33,202 bases of DNA from Deltaproteobacteria bacterium (GCA_021819735.1 JAKAFO010000012.1:1-33202); one strand, 5' to 3'; shown: positions 9,606 to 18,431, counted from the stretch's first letter. Numbers and translations: made by a program. The notes: generated by a model from the sequence alone, not told the origin.

Positions 9606-9995
9606 TTACTGCCCATGGTTCAGTTTCTTTTCGATGACTTTGGCGATTTCGCCCACTGTCAGCAATGAAGCCAATTGGTTGCGGGTGCTGCCGTGAACCA
9701 GATGATCCGCGGCCGGCCCAAAACGCCGGCGCAGCAGCTCCAGCGCCTTGGGTGTCAGGACTTCATCGACATGGATCTCTTCGTCGGCAATACCCAGTTG
9801 GGCGCTTAGACTCATGTCCTTTTTGCTCAAACGCAGATTGAATTCCTGCTCCATCAGGTACATCAGCTCCACCAAATCGAGAGAATCCGCCCCCAGGTCA
9901 TCGATCAGGCGGCTGTGCGCCTTGATATCAGCCGGCGCGATGGCCAGCACTTCGCCCAAGCATTTCTTGATCCGCTCCACGGTACCGAGTTCCAT
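9606..9995 (-). CDS. Acyl carrier protein, extended (129 aa)
   Basis: DLGADSLDLVELM phosphopantetheine motif; helical ACP fold motifs; a long insertion before the last helix (TVGEIAKVIEKKL). Confidence 0.9.
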   Translation of the reverse strand: MELGTVERIKKCLGEVLAIAPADIKAHSRLIDDLGADSLDLVELMYLMEQEFNLRLSKKDMSLSAQLGIADEEIHVDEVLTPKALELLRRRFGPAADHLVHGSTRNQLASLLTVGEIAKVIEKKLNHGQ

Positions 9996-10013
9996 TGATT
10001 CTCTTGCTCCTTA

Positions 10014-10766
10014 TCAAAAACCTGAAAAAGCGCCATCCACCGCGATCACGGCGCCATGAATATAGGCCGCCTCATCCGAGGCCAGAAAGGCCGCCACGGC
10101 GGCCACCTCCTGCACTGTGCCCACCCGGTGCAGGCCGATGCGTTCGAGGACCGCCGCGCCGGCCAGATTCATGACCGGGCGGGTCATATCGGTGGCGATG
10201 ATGCCGGGCGCGATGGCGTTGACACGTATCTGCTTGCGCCCCAGCTCGGCGGCCATGGCCCGGGTGAACGATTCGACATACCCCTTGGTGCCGGCATAGA
10301 CGGCGTTGCCGCGGCCGGGCCGAGCCGCCAACACGGAGGAGAAATTGATAATAACGCCCGATCGTTGTTTGAGCATCGGTTTCAGCGCTGCACGACTCAT
10401 CCAGGTCACACCCAACACATTGGTGGCCACCTGACGCTGGATCTCTTCATCTTCCAAGATACCCAAAGGCGCTTCGATCACGGCGCCGGCACAGTTCACC
10501 AGCACATCCAGGCGACCGAACCGGTGGAGGGCCAGCCGGACCATTTGCTCGGCTGTAGCCGCTTCTCCCACATCGGCGCACAGATAGACCGTTTCTGCTT
10601 CGTGGGCCATGCATGCCTCCGCCACAGCTTTCAGCGGCTCCTCCTTGCGACTGTTGAGGACCAGATGCGTCCGTTCCCCTGCCAGCCGCTCCGCCACGGC
10701 ACGACCAATGCCTCTGGATGCGCCTGTAATGACAGCCACCTTATTGTGTAATCCAGACAGCTGCAT
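10014..10766 (-). CDS. Short-chain dehydrogenase/reductase (FabG-like)
   Basis: VAVITGASRGIGRAVAERLA, VNCAG, YAGTKGYVESF, VNAIAPGIIATDM; start chosen by GGAGGT SD upstream of ATG at 10766. Confidence 0.9.
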   Translation of the reverse strand: MQLSGLHNKVAVITGASRGIGRAVAERLAGERTHLVLNSRKEEPLKAVAEACMAHEAETVYLCADVGEAATAEQMVRLALHRFGRLDVLVNCAGAVIEAPLGILEDEEIQRQVATNVLGVTWMSRAALKPMLKQRSGVIINFSSVLAARPGRGNAVYAGTKGYVESFTRAMAAELGRKQIRVNAIAPGIIATDMTRPVMNLAGAAVLERIGLHRVGTVQEVAAVAAFLASDEAAYIHGAVIAVDGAFSGF

Positions 10767-10788
10767 GGTTTGCGCACCTCCCATTTCC

Positions 10789-12075
10789 CTATCCTGGCTG
10801 CACGACGCCGGCCACGATGGCCGCATTCTGGCCGCCGAAGCCGAACGAATTGGACAAAAAGGTTTCGATGACAGCAAGCCGAGGCCGGTTGGGAACATAG
10901 TCCAGGTCACAGGCCGGATCGGGTTGTTCCAGGTTGATGGTGGCCGGAACGATCCCTTGGGTCAAGGCGAAAATGCCCGCCACGAACTCCACGGCACCGG
11001 CGGCGCCGATGAGATGACCGATCTGGCTCTTGAGAGAGCTGACCGGGATTTTGTCCGCCGCAGGGCCGCACAACCGTCGTATGGCCCGGGTCTCCACCGG
11101 ATCGTTTTTGGGTGTGCCGGTCCCATGGGCATTGATGTAACCGATCTGTGTCGGCGGCAGGCCGGCCAGTCCCAGTGCAGCTTTCATAGCACGCAGGGCA
11201 CCTTCGCCATCGGGATCGGGATCAGCCACGCCATGGGCATCCAGCGAGGCGCCATACCCCAGTACTTCCGCATAGAAGTGGGCTCCTCGCCGACGGGCGG
11301 CCCCATACTCCTCCAGGACCATGATGGCGCTGCCCTCGCCCAAAACAAATCCATCCCGCCGTGCGTCAAAGGGCCGCGAGGCCGCGTCTTTCAAATGATT
11401 GGCGCTCGACAGCGCACCAAGCATACAAAACCCGCCGACACCCAAGGGATTCACCATGCTGTCATAGCCGCCAGTCACGACCATGTCCGCCAACCCGCCG
11501 CGGATGGCCCAAAAAGCTTCACCGATGGCCTGGGTCCCGGCCGCGCAAGCCGAGACATTAACCACCAGGCGGCCCTTTACGCCCGCATGTCGGGCAATCG
11601 CCCGGGCAGCCAGGTGGGCGGGGATTTGCAGCCGGGAGTATACTGGCGACTGCTGGACCGTCTCCATGAGCGACCTGGCATCCACGCCCCGGTCGCCAAG
11701 GTGCTGGACCAAATCCACGAGCAGAAAGATTTCAAGACCGGAGGCGATAAAAGCGGAGATACGCGCGCCATCGTAAAAATCACTTGGCGCATGGCGGCCG
11801 AAAGCGTCAACCAGGGCCTGCTGGGCAGCGGCCAAGGCAAAACGAGATTTGGGGTCCCGCTCGATGGCGGCGTGTTGCGCTGCAGGCAACCAGCCGGGCA
11901 GCGCCACAGGTGCTTTGACTTCGCCGGCGATCTGGGTTGGAAAGCCCCGAGCGTCAAAGGATGCAATCGGTCCCACACCGCTTTGGGCCTGCCTTAGCCC
12001 TTCGTAAAAGGCTCCCAGACCGATCCCGATCGGCGTCACGACGCCAATGCCGGTCACCACCACGCGTCTTTTCAA
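10789..12075 (-). CDS. Beta-ketoacyl-ACP synthase (KAS II/FabF type), catalytically intact
   Basis: NVSACAAGTQAIG (active Cys), INAHGTGTPKND (His), SSLKSQIGHLIGAAG (His), NSFGFGGQNA. Confidence 0.93.
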   Translation of the reverse strand: MKRRVVVTGIGVVTPIGIGLGAFYEGLRQAQSGVGPIASFDARGFPTQIAGEVKAPVALPGWLPAAQHAAIERDPKSRFALAAAQQALVDAFGRHAPSDFYDGARISAFIASGLEIFLLVDLVQHLGDRGVDARSLMETVQQSPVYSRLQIPAHLAARAIARHAGVKGRLVVNVSACAAGTQAIGEAFWAIRGGLADMVVTGGYDSMVNPLGVGGFCMLGALSSANHLKDAASRPFDARRDGFVLGEGSAIMVLEEYGAARRRGAHFYAEVLGYGASLDAHGVADPDPDGEGALRAMKAALGLAGLPPTQIGYINAHGTGTPKNDPVETRAIRRLCGPAADKIPVSSLKSQIGHLIGAAGAVEFVAGIFALTQGIVPATINLEQPDPACDLDYVPNRPRLAVIETFLSNSFGFGGQNAAIVAGVVQPG

Positions 12076-13232
12076 GAGTGTGCCCCGATGCGTTTAAGGT
12101 GCACCGCCACGGGGATCTCTTCCGGGGCCCAAGCAAAGACGAGCATATCCCGGGCAGCTCCCAAGCCGCTCCAATTTTGGGCGGTTCCGCCAAGAAGGCA
12201 ATTGGCCGCCAATGCACAAGTCAGCGGTACGGCTGCGGCGGCCGCATATCCCAATTGTCTATCCAGGCTCAATAGCCGCAGCTTTTGCTCTGGCCAGGCT
12301 TGATCGCACGCGCATCGCATTCGCCTATCGTCGGCATCGTCCAGGCTGCCGGTCAGCAGAAGGCCATCCGGCGCATGGCTGGGAATCATGGTGCGCAACA
12401 GCTCCGCAAGTTCTTCCGATTGCTGGCCGTCTTTCCCCATGATCGTCACCCCCCCTATCTCGGCCATGGGACGGGCACTGCGCTCGGCAGCGGCCTGCTC
12501 CGATTCGAGCACCAGAAATGCCGCCGCATCCGCAAGCGCCCACCCGCTTCTTCCTTCCTGGGATACCCGCGCCACTCGACCAAGCCGCGCCAGGGTGGCG
12601 ATGGGAATCAGGCTGAGTCCTTGCACCCCTCCGCCGACCAGGGCTCTTTCGAAACGCCCGGATTGAATACCCTGGACGGCTGTTTCAAGCGCCAGACCGC
12701 CTTGGTCGGCGCCGGGATAGAGGATGAAATTCTCTCCTCCGATTCCATAAACAATGGAAACCAGGCCCAGCGGCATATTGAGCAGCATCTTAAACGGCAT
12801 GAGGGGATTACACAGCGGCAAGCCTTTTTCACCCATCTGCTTCAAATCCAGCGCCCGATCCGCTGTAATGCTGGCGCGCATGGCGTCCGTGACTCGGGAG
12901 AGGTCGAAGGCAATCAGGCCTGTGGAGATAAAAAGCGCCATCTCCCGACAGCAGACGTCATGGCGAAGGCCGGCATGCTCCAAAGCCATCCCCGCGGCCG
13001 CGACAGTCAGGGCAGTGGTTTGGTTCATGTATTTTGCCATTTTTCGATCAGGAAGATAAGCGCTCAAATCAAACGCCCTGGCGGGCGCCCCGAGGATCTC
13101 CGGAAAATCGGCGCCATCCGGACGGTAAACAGTTACCGCGCTCCGGCCATCGTCTAATGCCTGCCAGGTCTGTGCCAAATCGCCCAGTCCGCTCTGTAGT
13201 CCGATACCCGTAATAAAAACGCGCGGCATCAA
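12072..13232 (-). CDS. Degenerate beta-ketoacyl synthase, chain-length-factor-like partner
   Basis: KS-like start MMPRVFITGIGLQSGLGD; active-site region reads GENFILYPGADQGG, with no Cys where TAC is expected; no HGTGT or KSxxGH motif. ATGA overlap with the intact KS gene. Confidence 0.82.
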   Translation of the reverse strand: MMPRVFITGIGLQSGLGDLAQTWQALDDGRSAVTVYRPDGADFPEILGAPARAFDLSAYLPDRKMAKYMNQTTALTVAAAGMALEHAGLRHDVCCREMALFISTGLIAFDLSRVTDAMRASITADRALDLKQMGEKGLPLCNPLMPFKMLLNMPLGLVSIVYGIGGENFILYPGADQGGLALETAVQGIQSGRFERALVGGGVQGLSLIPIATLARLGRVARVSQEGRSGWALADAAAFLVLESEQAAAERSARPMAEIGGVTIMGKDGQQSEELAELLRTMIPSHAPDGLLLTGSLDDADDRRMRCACDQAWPEQKLRLLSLDRQLGYAAAAAVPLTCALAANCLLGGTAQNWSGLGAARDMLVFAWAPEEIPVAVHLKRIGAHS

Positions 13233-13690
13233 ACAAACCTCGTCTTACGGGTCAAATTGGCCAGCACCTCGAAACGGGCGGACTCCAGGCGATCATCGTC
13301 GATTTGAAGAAAAATATAAAGAAATTCGGCTTCGCATACCCGCTGCGAGTCCCGGGTCGTAATCACGGTGAGTTTGGCTGACTCTTCGTGACGCGAAAGT
13401 ATTTCGGCCTTCATCTGCAAGCAATCTCCGGGCCTCACAAAATCACGAAATTTGGCCTTGACCGTGGATACCACGCAGCGTGGGCAACGGATCATTTCAT
13501 CACGCAGTGAAAGCTCGAGCAAGGCGCCCCCCAGTTGGGCCATGGACTCGGTGAGCAAAGCGCCCGGGTAAACCGGTTGCCCCGGAAAATGGTGTTCGAA
13601 GCAATCCTCACTGAGCGTGATGCATTTGACGCCAGTGGCATAGGCAAACTTTTTTACTTCATCGATGCGATCAACCAACAGATAACGCAA
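13229..13690 (-). CDS. 3-hydroxyacyl-ACP dehydratase, FabZ/hotdog family
   Basis: EHHFPGQPVYPGALLTESMAQLGG matches the FabZ catalytic His and Glu region. Confidence 0.88.
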   Translation of the reverse strand: MRYLLVDRIDEVKKFAYATGVKCITLSEDCFEHHFPGQPVYPGALLTESMAQLGGALLELSLRDEMIRCPRCVVSTVKAKFRDFVRPGDCLQMKAEILSRHEESAKLTVITTRDSQRVCEAEFLYIFLQIDDDRLESARFEVLANLTRKTRFV

Positions 13691-13707
13691 GAGACGACTC
13701 CCTTTCT

Positions 13708-14337
13708 CTATTCCAGATGCCTGAGAATTTGTGCGATACTTCGCCGCTTGGGCGCAGGCGGGCTTTCATCCGGATAGCCCACGGGTATCAATGCTGAAAT
13801 GGCCCAACCCGCCGGCACATCGAGCAAGCGCTCCATGGCCGCGCGTGCTATCAAAGGGCCAGTCATCCAGCAGGCCCCCAACCCCAGGGTCTGCGCAGCC
13901 AGCAGCAGATTCATGATGGCCGCTGAAACAGAACAATAGACATTCGCGATAGCGTCCTTCTCGCTCACAACCTCTTGGTCGCAAAAAATGTTGAGCAGGT
14001 TGGTGCCATGCCGATGGATGGGCACGATGAGCAACGGTGCTCTGGAGAAAAAAAGGAAGTTTTCCGAATAGCGCATTGCTTGATCGCGATAGTCATCTCG
14101 CACCAGAGCTTGAATTCGCCATATTTCTTGCCTCACGGCGTCGGCCAGGGCAGATAGAACTTCACTACGAGTAACGGCAACAAACCGAAACCCCTGTTGA
14201 TTACCTGCGCTGGGCGCCCAGCGAGCCGCCTCCATCAACATATCGACACATTCATGCGGCACCGGTTGCGGTCGAAAACAACGGATACTTCTCCGCTGCT
14301 GCACAATCCTCAAAAATGAGCGATATTCAGCGGTCAT
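13708..14337 (-). CDS. Nitroreductase family protein
   Basis: QQRRSIRCFRPQPVP, AARWAPSAGNQQGFRFV, LLAAQTLGLGACWMTGP motifs. Confidence 0.87.
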   Translation of the reverse strand: MTAEYRSFLRIVQQRRSIRCFRPQPVPHECVDMLMEAARWAPSAGNQQGFRFVAVTRSEVLSALADAVRQEIWRIQALVRDDYRDQAMRYSENFLFFSRAPLLIVPIHRHGTNLLNIFCDQEVVSEKDAIANVYCSVSAAIMNLLLAAQTLGLGACWMTGPLIARAAMERLLDVPAGWAISALIPVGYPDESPPAPKRRSIAQILRHLE

Positions 14338-14365
14338 GCCTTTTTTGCCTTGAACGCCATTTATA

Positions 14366-14397
14366 AGAACAGAATGGATAATGAATAGTGCTGTTCT
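14366..14397. promoter_or_regulatory. Dyad AGAACAG-N18-CTGTTCT upstream of the biosynthetic operon
   Basis: Perfect 7-bp inverted repeat 29-60 bp upstream of the nitroreductase start, with an AT-rich spacer. Confidence 0.4.
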
Positions 14398-14435
14398 GAA
14401 CCAAATGAGGCCACTTTAATGGAAAGCTGGTTGTT

Positions 14436-15383
14436 TCACAAGCGATTGGATCGAGAAGCGATATTACCTGAATCGGCAAGATACCCCCAGTAGCCGCGTA
14501 CGCTGTTGTTCAAAAAGAAGCGCTCGCGTCCCTGGGCCGCTGTGGATAATTGCGCAAAGCCGGATAGCAGCGGATCGTTGGCCAGCAGGTGCTCCAGGCA
14601 GTCGGCCATGCCGTTTTTGGTATTCCGCGGATCGGCCTCGAACCAGGGCTGGATCATCCGTCGCCAATCGAGCAACTGGGCGCGGTGGGTTTGCAGCCGG
14701 GCGCACGCGTCGGCTTGTAGGCCAATGTGGCCGTAAGCCAGGCGTCCGGGACGGTGGGCAAGCAGATGGTCGATGCTCGCCAGATAAGTCTCCAGGTGCA
14801 ATTTCGGCGGTGTGGCCGGACGCATGTAAAAGCGGTCGTCGCCCAGCGAGATGCAGACCCCGCCGGCTTCGCCGGCAAACAACAGGTCGCCGATCAGATA
14901 GCTGTATTGATGGGGCGCATGACCGGGCGTTGGAATGGCGCTGATGCCCGGCGCCGTCAAGCGGTCCGCGGCCACCACCTGGGCTGCGGGCACCGGTGTC
15001 ATCGGCCCATAGCGCCGGGCCACATCCCCCAGGGTCTTGACGCTCCCTTCCCACAGCCGCTGGGGATCGATGACGTGCTCCATGGCCTTGGGATGACACA
15101 CCACGGGGGTCTGGGAAAAGGCGGCGGCAACCTCACCAATAGCGCCGGCATGATCCAAGTGGATGTGGGTCAGCAAGATCAGATCGGGTTGCCGAATGCC
15201 CATGCCGGCCAGGACTTCTATCAGATGGGCCGCGCCCGAAGAGGGACCCACATCCACCAGCACCACCGGGCCGCCGGTATAGAGCCAAGCCGTAACGAAG
15301 CCGTCGAAACCCTCGATGGGCACCGGCAGGGGGATCAGATAGAGATCATCATCTATTTTTTGGGTATCGGGTCCGGAGGACAT
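14436..15383 (-). CDS. MBL-fold metallo-hydrolase
   Basis: LLTHIHLDHAGAIGE (HxHxDH), PTPGHAPHQYSYLI, YGHIG. Confidence 0.9.
   Translation of the reverse strand: MSSGPDTQKIDDDLYLIPLPVPIEGFDGFVTAWLYTGGPVVLVDVGPSSGAAHLIEVLAGMGIRQPDLILLTHIHLDHAGAIGEVAAAFSQTPVVCHPKAMEHVIDPQRLWEGSVKTLGDVARRYGPMTPVPAAQVVAADRLTAPGISAIPTPGHAPHQYSYLIGDLLFAGEAGGVCISLGDDRFYMRPATPPKLHLETYLASIDHLLAHRPGRLAYGHIGLQADACARLQTHRAQLLDWRRMIQPWFEADPRNTKNGMADCLEHLLANDPLLSGFAQLSTAAQGRERFFLNNSVRGYWGYLADSGNIASRSNRL
14500..14610 (-). repeat. Right copy of the MBL 3'-end direct repeat (left copy 1465-1590)
   Basis: Shared blocks include cctgggccg, aaagccggatag, gatcgttgg/ggtcgttgg, cagcaggt and tccaggcag; same orientation. Confidence 0.75.
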
Positions 15384-15434
15384 TCCGCTCTTCCCAAAGG
15401 CGCTTGAATCGCCCGCTTTATCGACCGCGGGCCA

Positions 15435-16097
15435 TTATCCTTTCAGTGCCGTGAGCGACTCCTTGAATACCTTGAAGAAGAGACCGTAGTCGGCCAACCC
15501 GCGCTGCAGAATCTTGTCGAAGTCGTCCACGTTGCGCAGATTCAATACCATATTCACGCTTTTTTGAAACGCCGTCATTTGGTCCATGGTGCGATAGCGC
15601 GTGGTCAACAGGGTGACGAAGATATGGCGCCGGGTTTCCATGCCCATGCGTTCCAGGTAGATCATGACCGCATTGGCATCGGGATCGCGGGTATCGAAAT
15701 ACTCGTTGAGCAGGATCAGATCATAGTTGTGGTAGCGCATCTTCTTGAGCGCTTCGCGGCTGTTGGGCACTTCGGTGATGTGATACTCCAGGACATCCAG
15801 GGTGGGCTTGAGCTTTTCCCTCACGGTGGAATCCGATTCGCACACCAGGGCGGTTTTGCCCTCCTCCTCGATAAAGTCGAAGGGCTTTTCGGCCGCGTCG
15901 TAGCCGTCACCCTCATCTTCGCTGGGGGCAAACAGATCGTCGAACGAGGCTTCGGGCAGCTCCTGCTTGGGCGCGGGACGGGTCACCGTCACGCGCTCCT
16001 GGCAGTGGGGGCATTTGACCGTGGCCGATTTTCCCGCCGGCAGCTTATCATCGGGTATTTTGATTTTGCCTTCACATTTTTGACAAATGACGTCCAT
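15435..16097 (-). CDS. MJ0042-type zinc-ribbon protein with a receiver-like C-terminal domain
   Basis: MDVICQKCEGKIKIPDDKLPAGKSATVKCPHCQERV zinc-ribbon; receiver-like TALVCESDSTVREKLKPTL...YDLILLNEYFDTRD. Confidence 0.75.
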   Translation of the reverse strand: MDVICQKCEGKIKIPDDKLPAGKSATVKCPHCQERVTVTRPAPKQELPEASFDDLFAPSEDEGDGYDAAEKPFDFIEEEGKTALVCESDSTVREKLKPTLDVLEYHITEVPNSREALKKMRYHNYDLILLNEYFDTRDPDANAVMIYLERMGMETRRHIFVTLLTTRYRTMDQMTAFQKSVNMVLNLRNVDDFDKILQRGLADYGLFFKVFKESLTALKG

Positions 16098-16139
16098 GAC
16101 CGATGCGATGCTCCTTGCGTCGTGGGTTTGCCGAACAAC

Positions 16140-17306
16140 CTACATCTTTTTGCCGTACAGGCGATCCAGTTCCAGGTCCCGGATATCGGTGGTTGCCTCG
16201 CCGCGCGCGCTCTTGACCTTGTCGATGCCGCGGCTGGCCACGGCTTTGTGCGACGCATACGCCAGCGCCGTTTCCTGGGTGATCAAGCCCTTCTCGTAGA
16301 GTTCGATGATGTTCTCGTCGAAGGTGGTCATGCCGAAGGGCCGTCCGGCCTGCATCATCTCGTAATAGGTCTTGCCTTCGGACTCGCCGTTCAGAATGGC
16401 CTCTTTGACCCGTAAATTGGTGCGCAACACTTCGAAAGCCGCCACTCGGCCGCCGCCCACCTTGGGCAGCAACCGCTGGCTGACGACCCAGCGGATGGTA
16501 TCGGCCAGGCGGATGCGCACCTGCTTTTGCTCTTCGTTGGTGAACATGCCCAGGATGCGGTTGATGGTCTGGCCGGCATCCACGGTGTGCAGGGTGCTGA
16601 GCACCAGGTGGCCGGTTTCGGCGGCGGTCAGACCGATCTCCACGGTTTCGCGATCGCGCATTTCGCCCACCAGAATCACCTTGGGCGCCTGGCGCAGGGC
16701 GGCCCGCAGGCCATTGGCGAAACTGTCGAAATCCCGCCCCATCTCCCTCTGGTTGAAGGTCGCCTTCTTATGCGGGTGCTGATATTCGATGGGGTCTTCC
16801 AGGGTGACCACGTGCACGGCGCGCCGTTCGTTGATCTCTTCCAGGATGGCGGCCAGGCTGGTGGTTTTACCGGTACCGGTGGCGCCGGTGAAGATCACGA
16901 TGCCGTTAAGCTCCCGGCCCATTTCCGTAAACGACTCGGGCAGCTTCATTTCGCGGATCGTGGGCACCTTGGATTCCAACTGACGCAACACGATGGACAG
17001 GTGGCCCGACTGGGCGAAGATGTTCACGCGAAAGCGGGCCTTGCCGGGCAAGCTGTAGGACAAGTCGCAGGAACCGGTCCGCAGCAGGGTTTCGGTCAGA
17101 CGGCGGTCGGCGTCGATGAGGTTCAAGGCCACGATCTCAGTCTGAAAAGGGGTCAGGCTCTTGATCGCGGGCTTCATCTCCACGGGCAACAGTTCGCCGG
17201 AGCTTTCCACTTGCAGCGGTTTTCCCACGGTCAGGTTGAGATCCGACACATTGCTGTGGGAATCGAGCATGCGGGTCAGCAGGTGCTCTATTTCTTGTTT
17301 CTTCAT
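16140..17306 (-). CDS. PilT/PilU-type twitching motility ATPase (second paralogue)
   Basis: Walker A GATGTGKTTSLAAI, VTLEDPIEYQHPHKKATFNQREMG, ILVGEMRDRETVEIGLTAAETGHLVLSTLHT. Confidence 0.92.
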   Translation of the reverse strand: MKKQEIEHLLTRMLDSHSNVSDLNLTVGKPLQVESSGELLPVEMKPAIKSLTPFQTEIVALNLIDADRRLTETLLRTGSCDLSYSLPGKARFRVNIFAQSGHLSIVLRQLESKVPTIREMKLPESFTEMGRELNGIVIFTGATGTGKTTSLAAILEEINERRAVHVVTLEDPIEYQHPHKKATFNQREMGRDFDSFANGLRAALRQAPKVILVGEMRDRETVEIGLTAAETGHLVLSTLHTVDAGQTINRILGMFTNEEQKQVRIRLADTIRWVVSQRLLPKVGGGRVAAFEVLRTNLRVKEAILNGESEGKTYYEMMQAGRPFGMTTFDENIIELYEKGLITQETALAYASHKAVASRGIDKVKSARGEATTDIRDLELDRLYGKKM

Positions 17307-17348
17307 CGCGGTCCTCTTACAGATGTCGGCTTGCGCAGCGGCCGTGGG

Positions 17349-18431
17349 TTACGCCTCGGTAAAATCGGCGGGCGGCGCCTTGAGCAGCGGCCGGAAACGG
17401 CCCTTGTCGTTGGACTTGCTATAGGCGTCGTCGGCGCTGATCCGGCCTTTGTTGAACAGCTCCATGATGGCGTCGTCGAGCAGTTGCATGCCGTACTTTT
17501 TTCCAGTCTGGATCGAGGATGGAATCTGATGGGACTTGGATTCGCGGATCAGGTTGCGCACGGCCGGCGTGGCGATCAAGATCTCCAGGGCCGGCACCCG
17601 GCCTTTCTTGTCCACGCGTTTGAACAGGGTTTGGGAGATGATGGCCCGCACGCCGTCGGCCAGGGTGGAACGGATTTGCGCCTGCTCCTGGGCCGGGAAG
17701 ACCTCCACGATGCGGTCCACGGTTTTGGCCGCACTGGTGGTATGCAGCGTCGAGAATACCAGGTGCCCGGTGGAGGCCGCTTCGATGGCCAGACTCATGG
17801 TGGTCTGGTCGCGCATTTCGCCCACCAGGATGATGTCCGGGTCCTCGCGCAGGGCGCCGCGCAAGGCGGCCGCAAAGGATTTGGTATGGATGCCTACTTC
17901 GCGCTGGTTGACCAGGCAGCCCTGGCTTTTGTGCACGAATTCGATGGGGTCTTCGATGGTAATGATGTGATCGGCGCGCGTCCGGTTGGCCTCGTCGATA
18001 ATGGCCGCCAGGGTGGTGGACTTGCCCGAGCCGGTGGGCCCGGTGACGATCACCAGCCCGCGGGGCAACCCGGCCAGCTTGGAAATGACCTGGGGCAGTC
18101 CCAACTGCTCGCAGGTGAGAATGGTGCTGGGGATCTCGCGGAAGACGGCCCCCACGCCGTTTTTCTGCATAAAAAAGTTGGCCCGGTAACGGGCCAGACC
18201 TGGAATTTCGTAACCGAAATCCACATCGCCGGTTTCCTCGAAGGTCTTGATTTTATCTTCGGCAGCGATTTCATAGAGCATGGCCCGCAACTCATCGTTG
18301 TCCAGCACCTTGTACTTGACCCGCTCCACATCGCCATGCACCCGCAGGGCGGGCGGTTGTCCGGCCATTAAATGCAGATCCGATGCACTCTGCTCGTGCA
18401 TGAGTTTAAAAAAGGCATCTATCTTTGCCAT
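17349..18431 (-). CDS. pilT: Twitching motility ATPase PilT
   Basis: GPTGSGKSTTLAAIIDEAN, TIEDPIEFVHKSQGCLVNQREVG, ILVGEMRDQTTMSLAIEAASTGHLVFSTLHT. Confidence 0.93.
   Translation of the reverse strand: MAKIDAFFKLMHEQSASDLHLMAGQPPALRVHGDVERVKYKVLDNDELRAMLYEIAAEDKIKTFEETGDVDFGYEIPGLARYRANFFMQKNGVGAVFREIPSTILTCEQLGLPQVISKLAGLPRGLVIVTGPTGSGKSTTLAAIIDEANRTRADHIITIEDPIEFVHKSQGCLVNQREVGIHTKSFAAALRGALREDPDIILVGEMRDQTTMSLAIEAASTGHLVFSTLHTTSAAKTVDRIVEVFPAQEQAQIRSTLADGVRAIISQTLFKRVDKKGRVPALEILIATPAVRNLIRESKSHQIPSSIQTGKKYGMQLLDDAIMELFNKGRISADDAYSKSNDKGRFRPLLKAPPADFTEA

Noticed and set aside
10609-11997. 462-aa plus-strand ORF
   Set aside because: Antisense shadow of the intact ketosynthase and FabG genes.
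16527-18371. 614-aa plus-strand ORF
   Set aside because: Antisense to both pilT genes; its Gly/His/Gln-rich composition is typical of shadow ORFs in GC-rich coding DNA.
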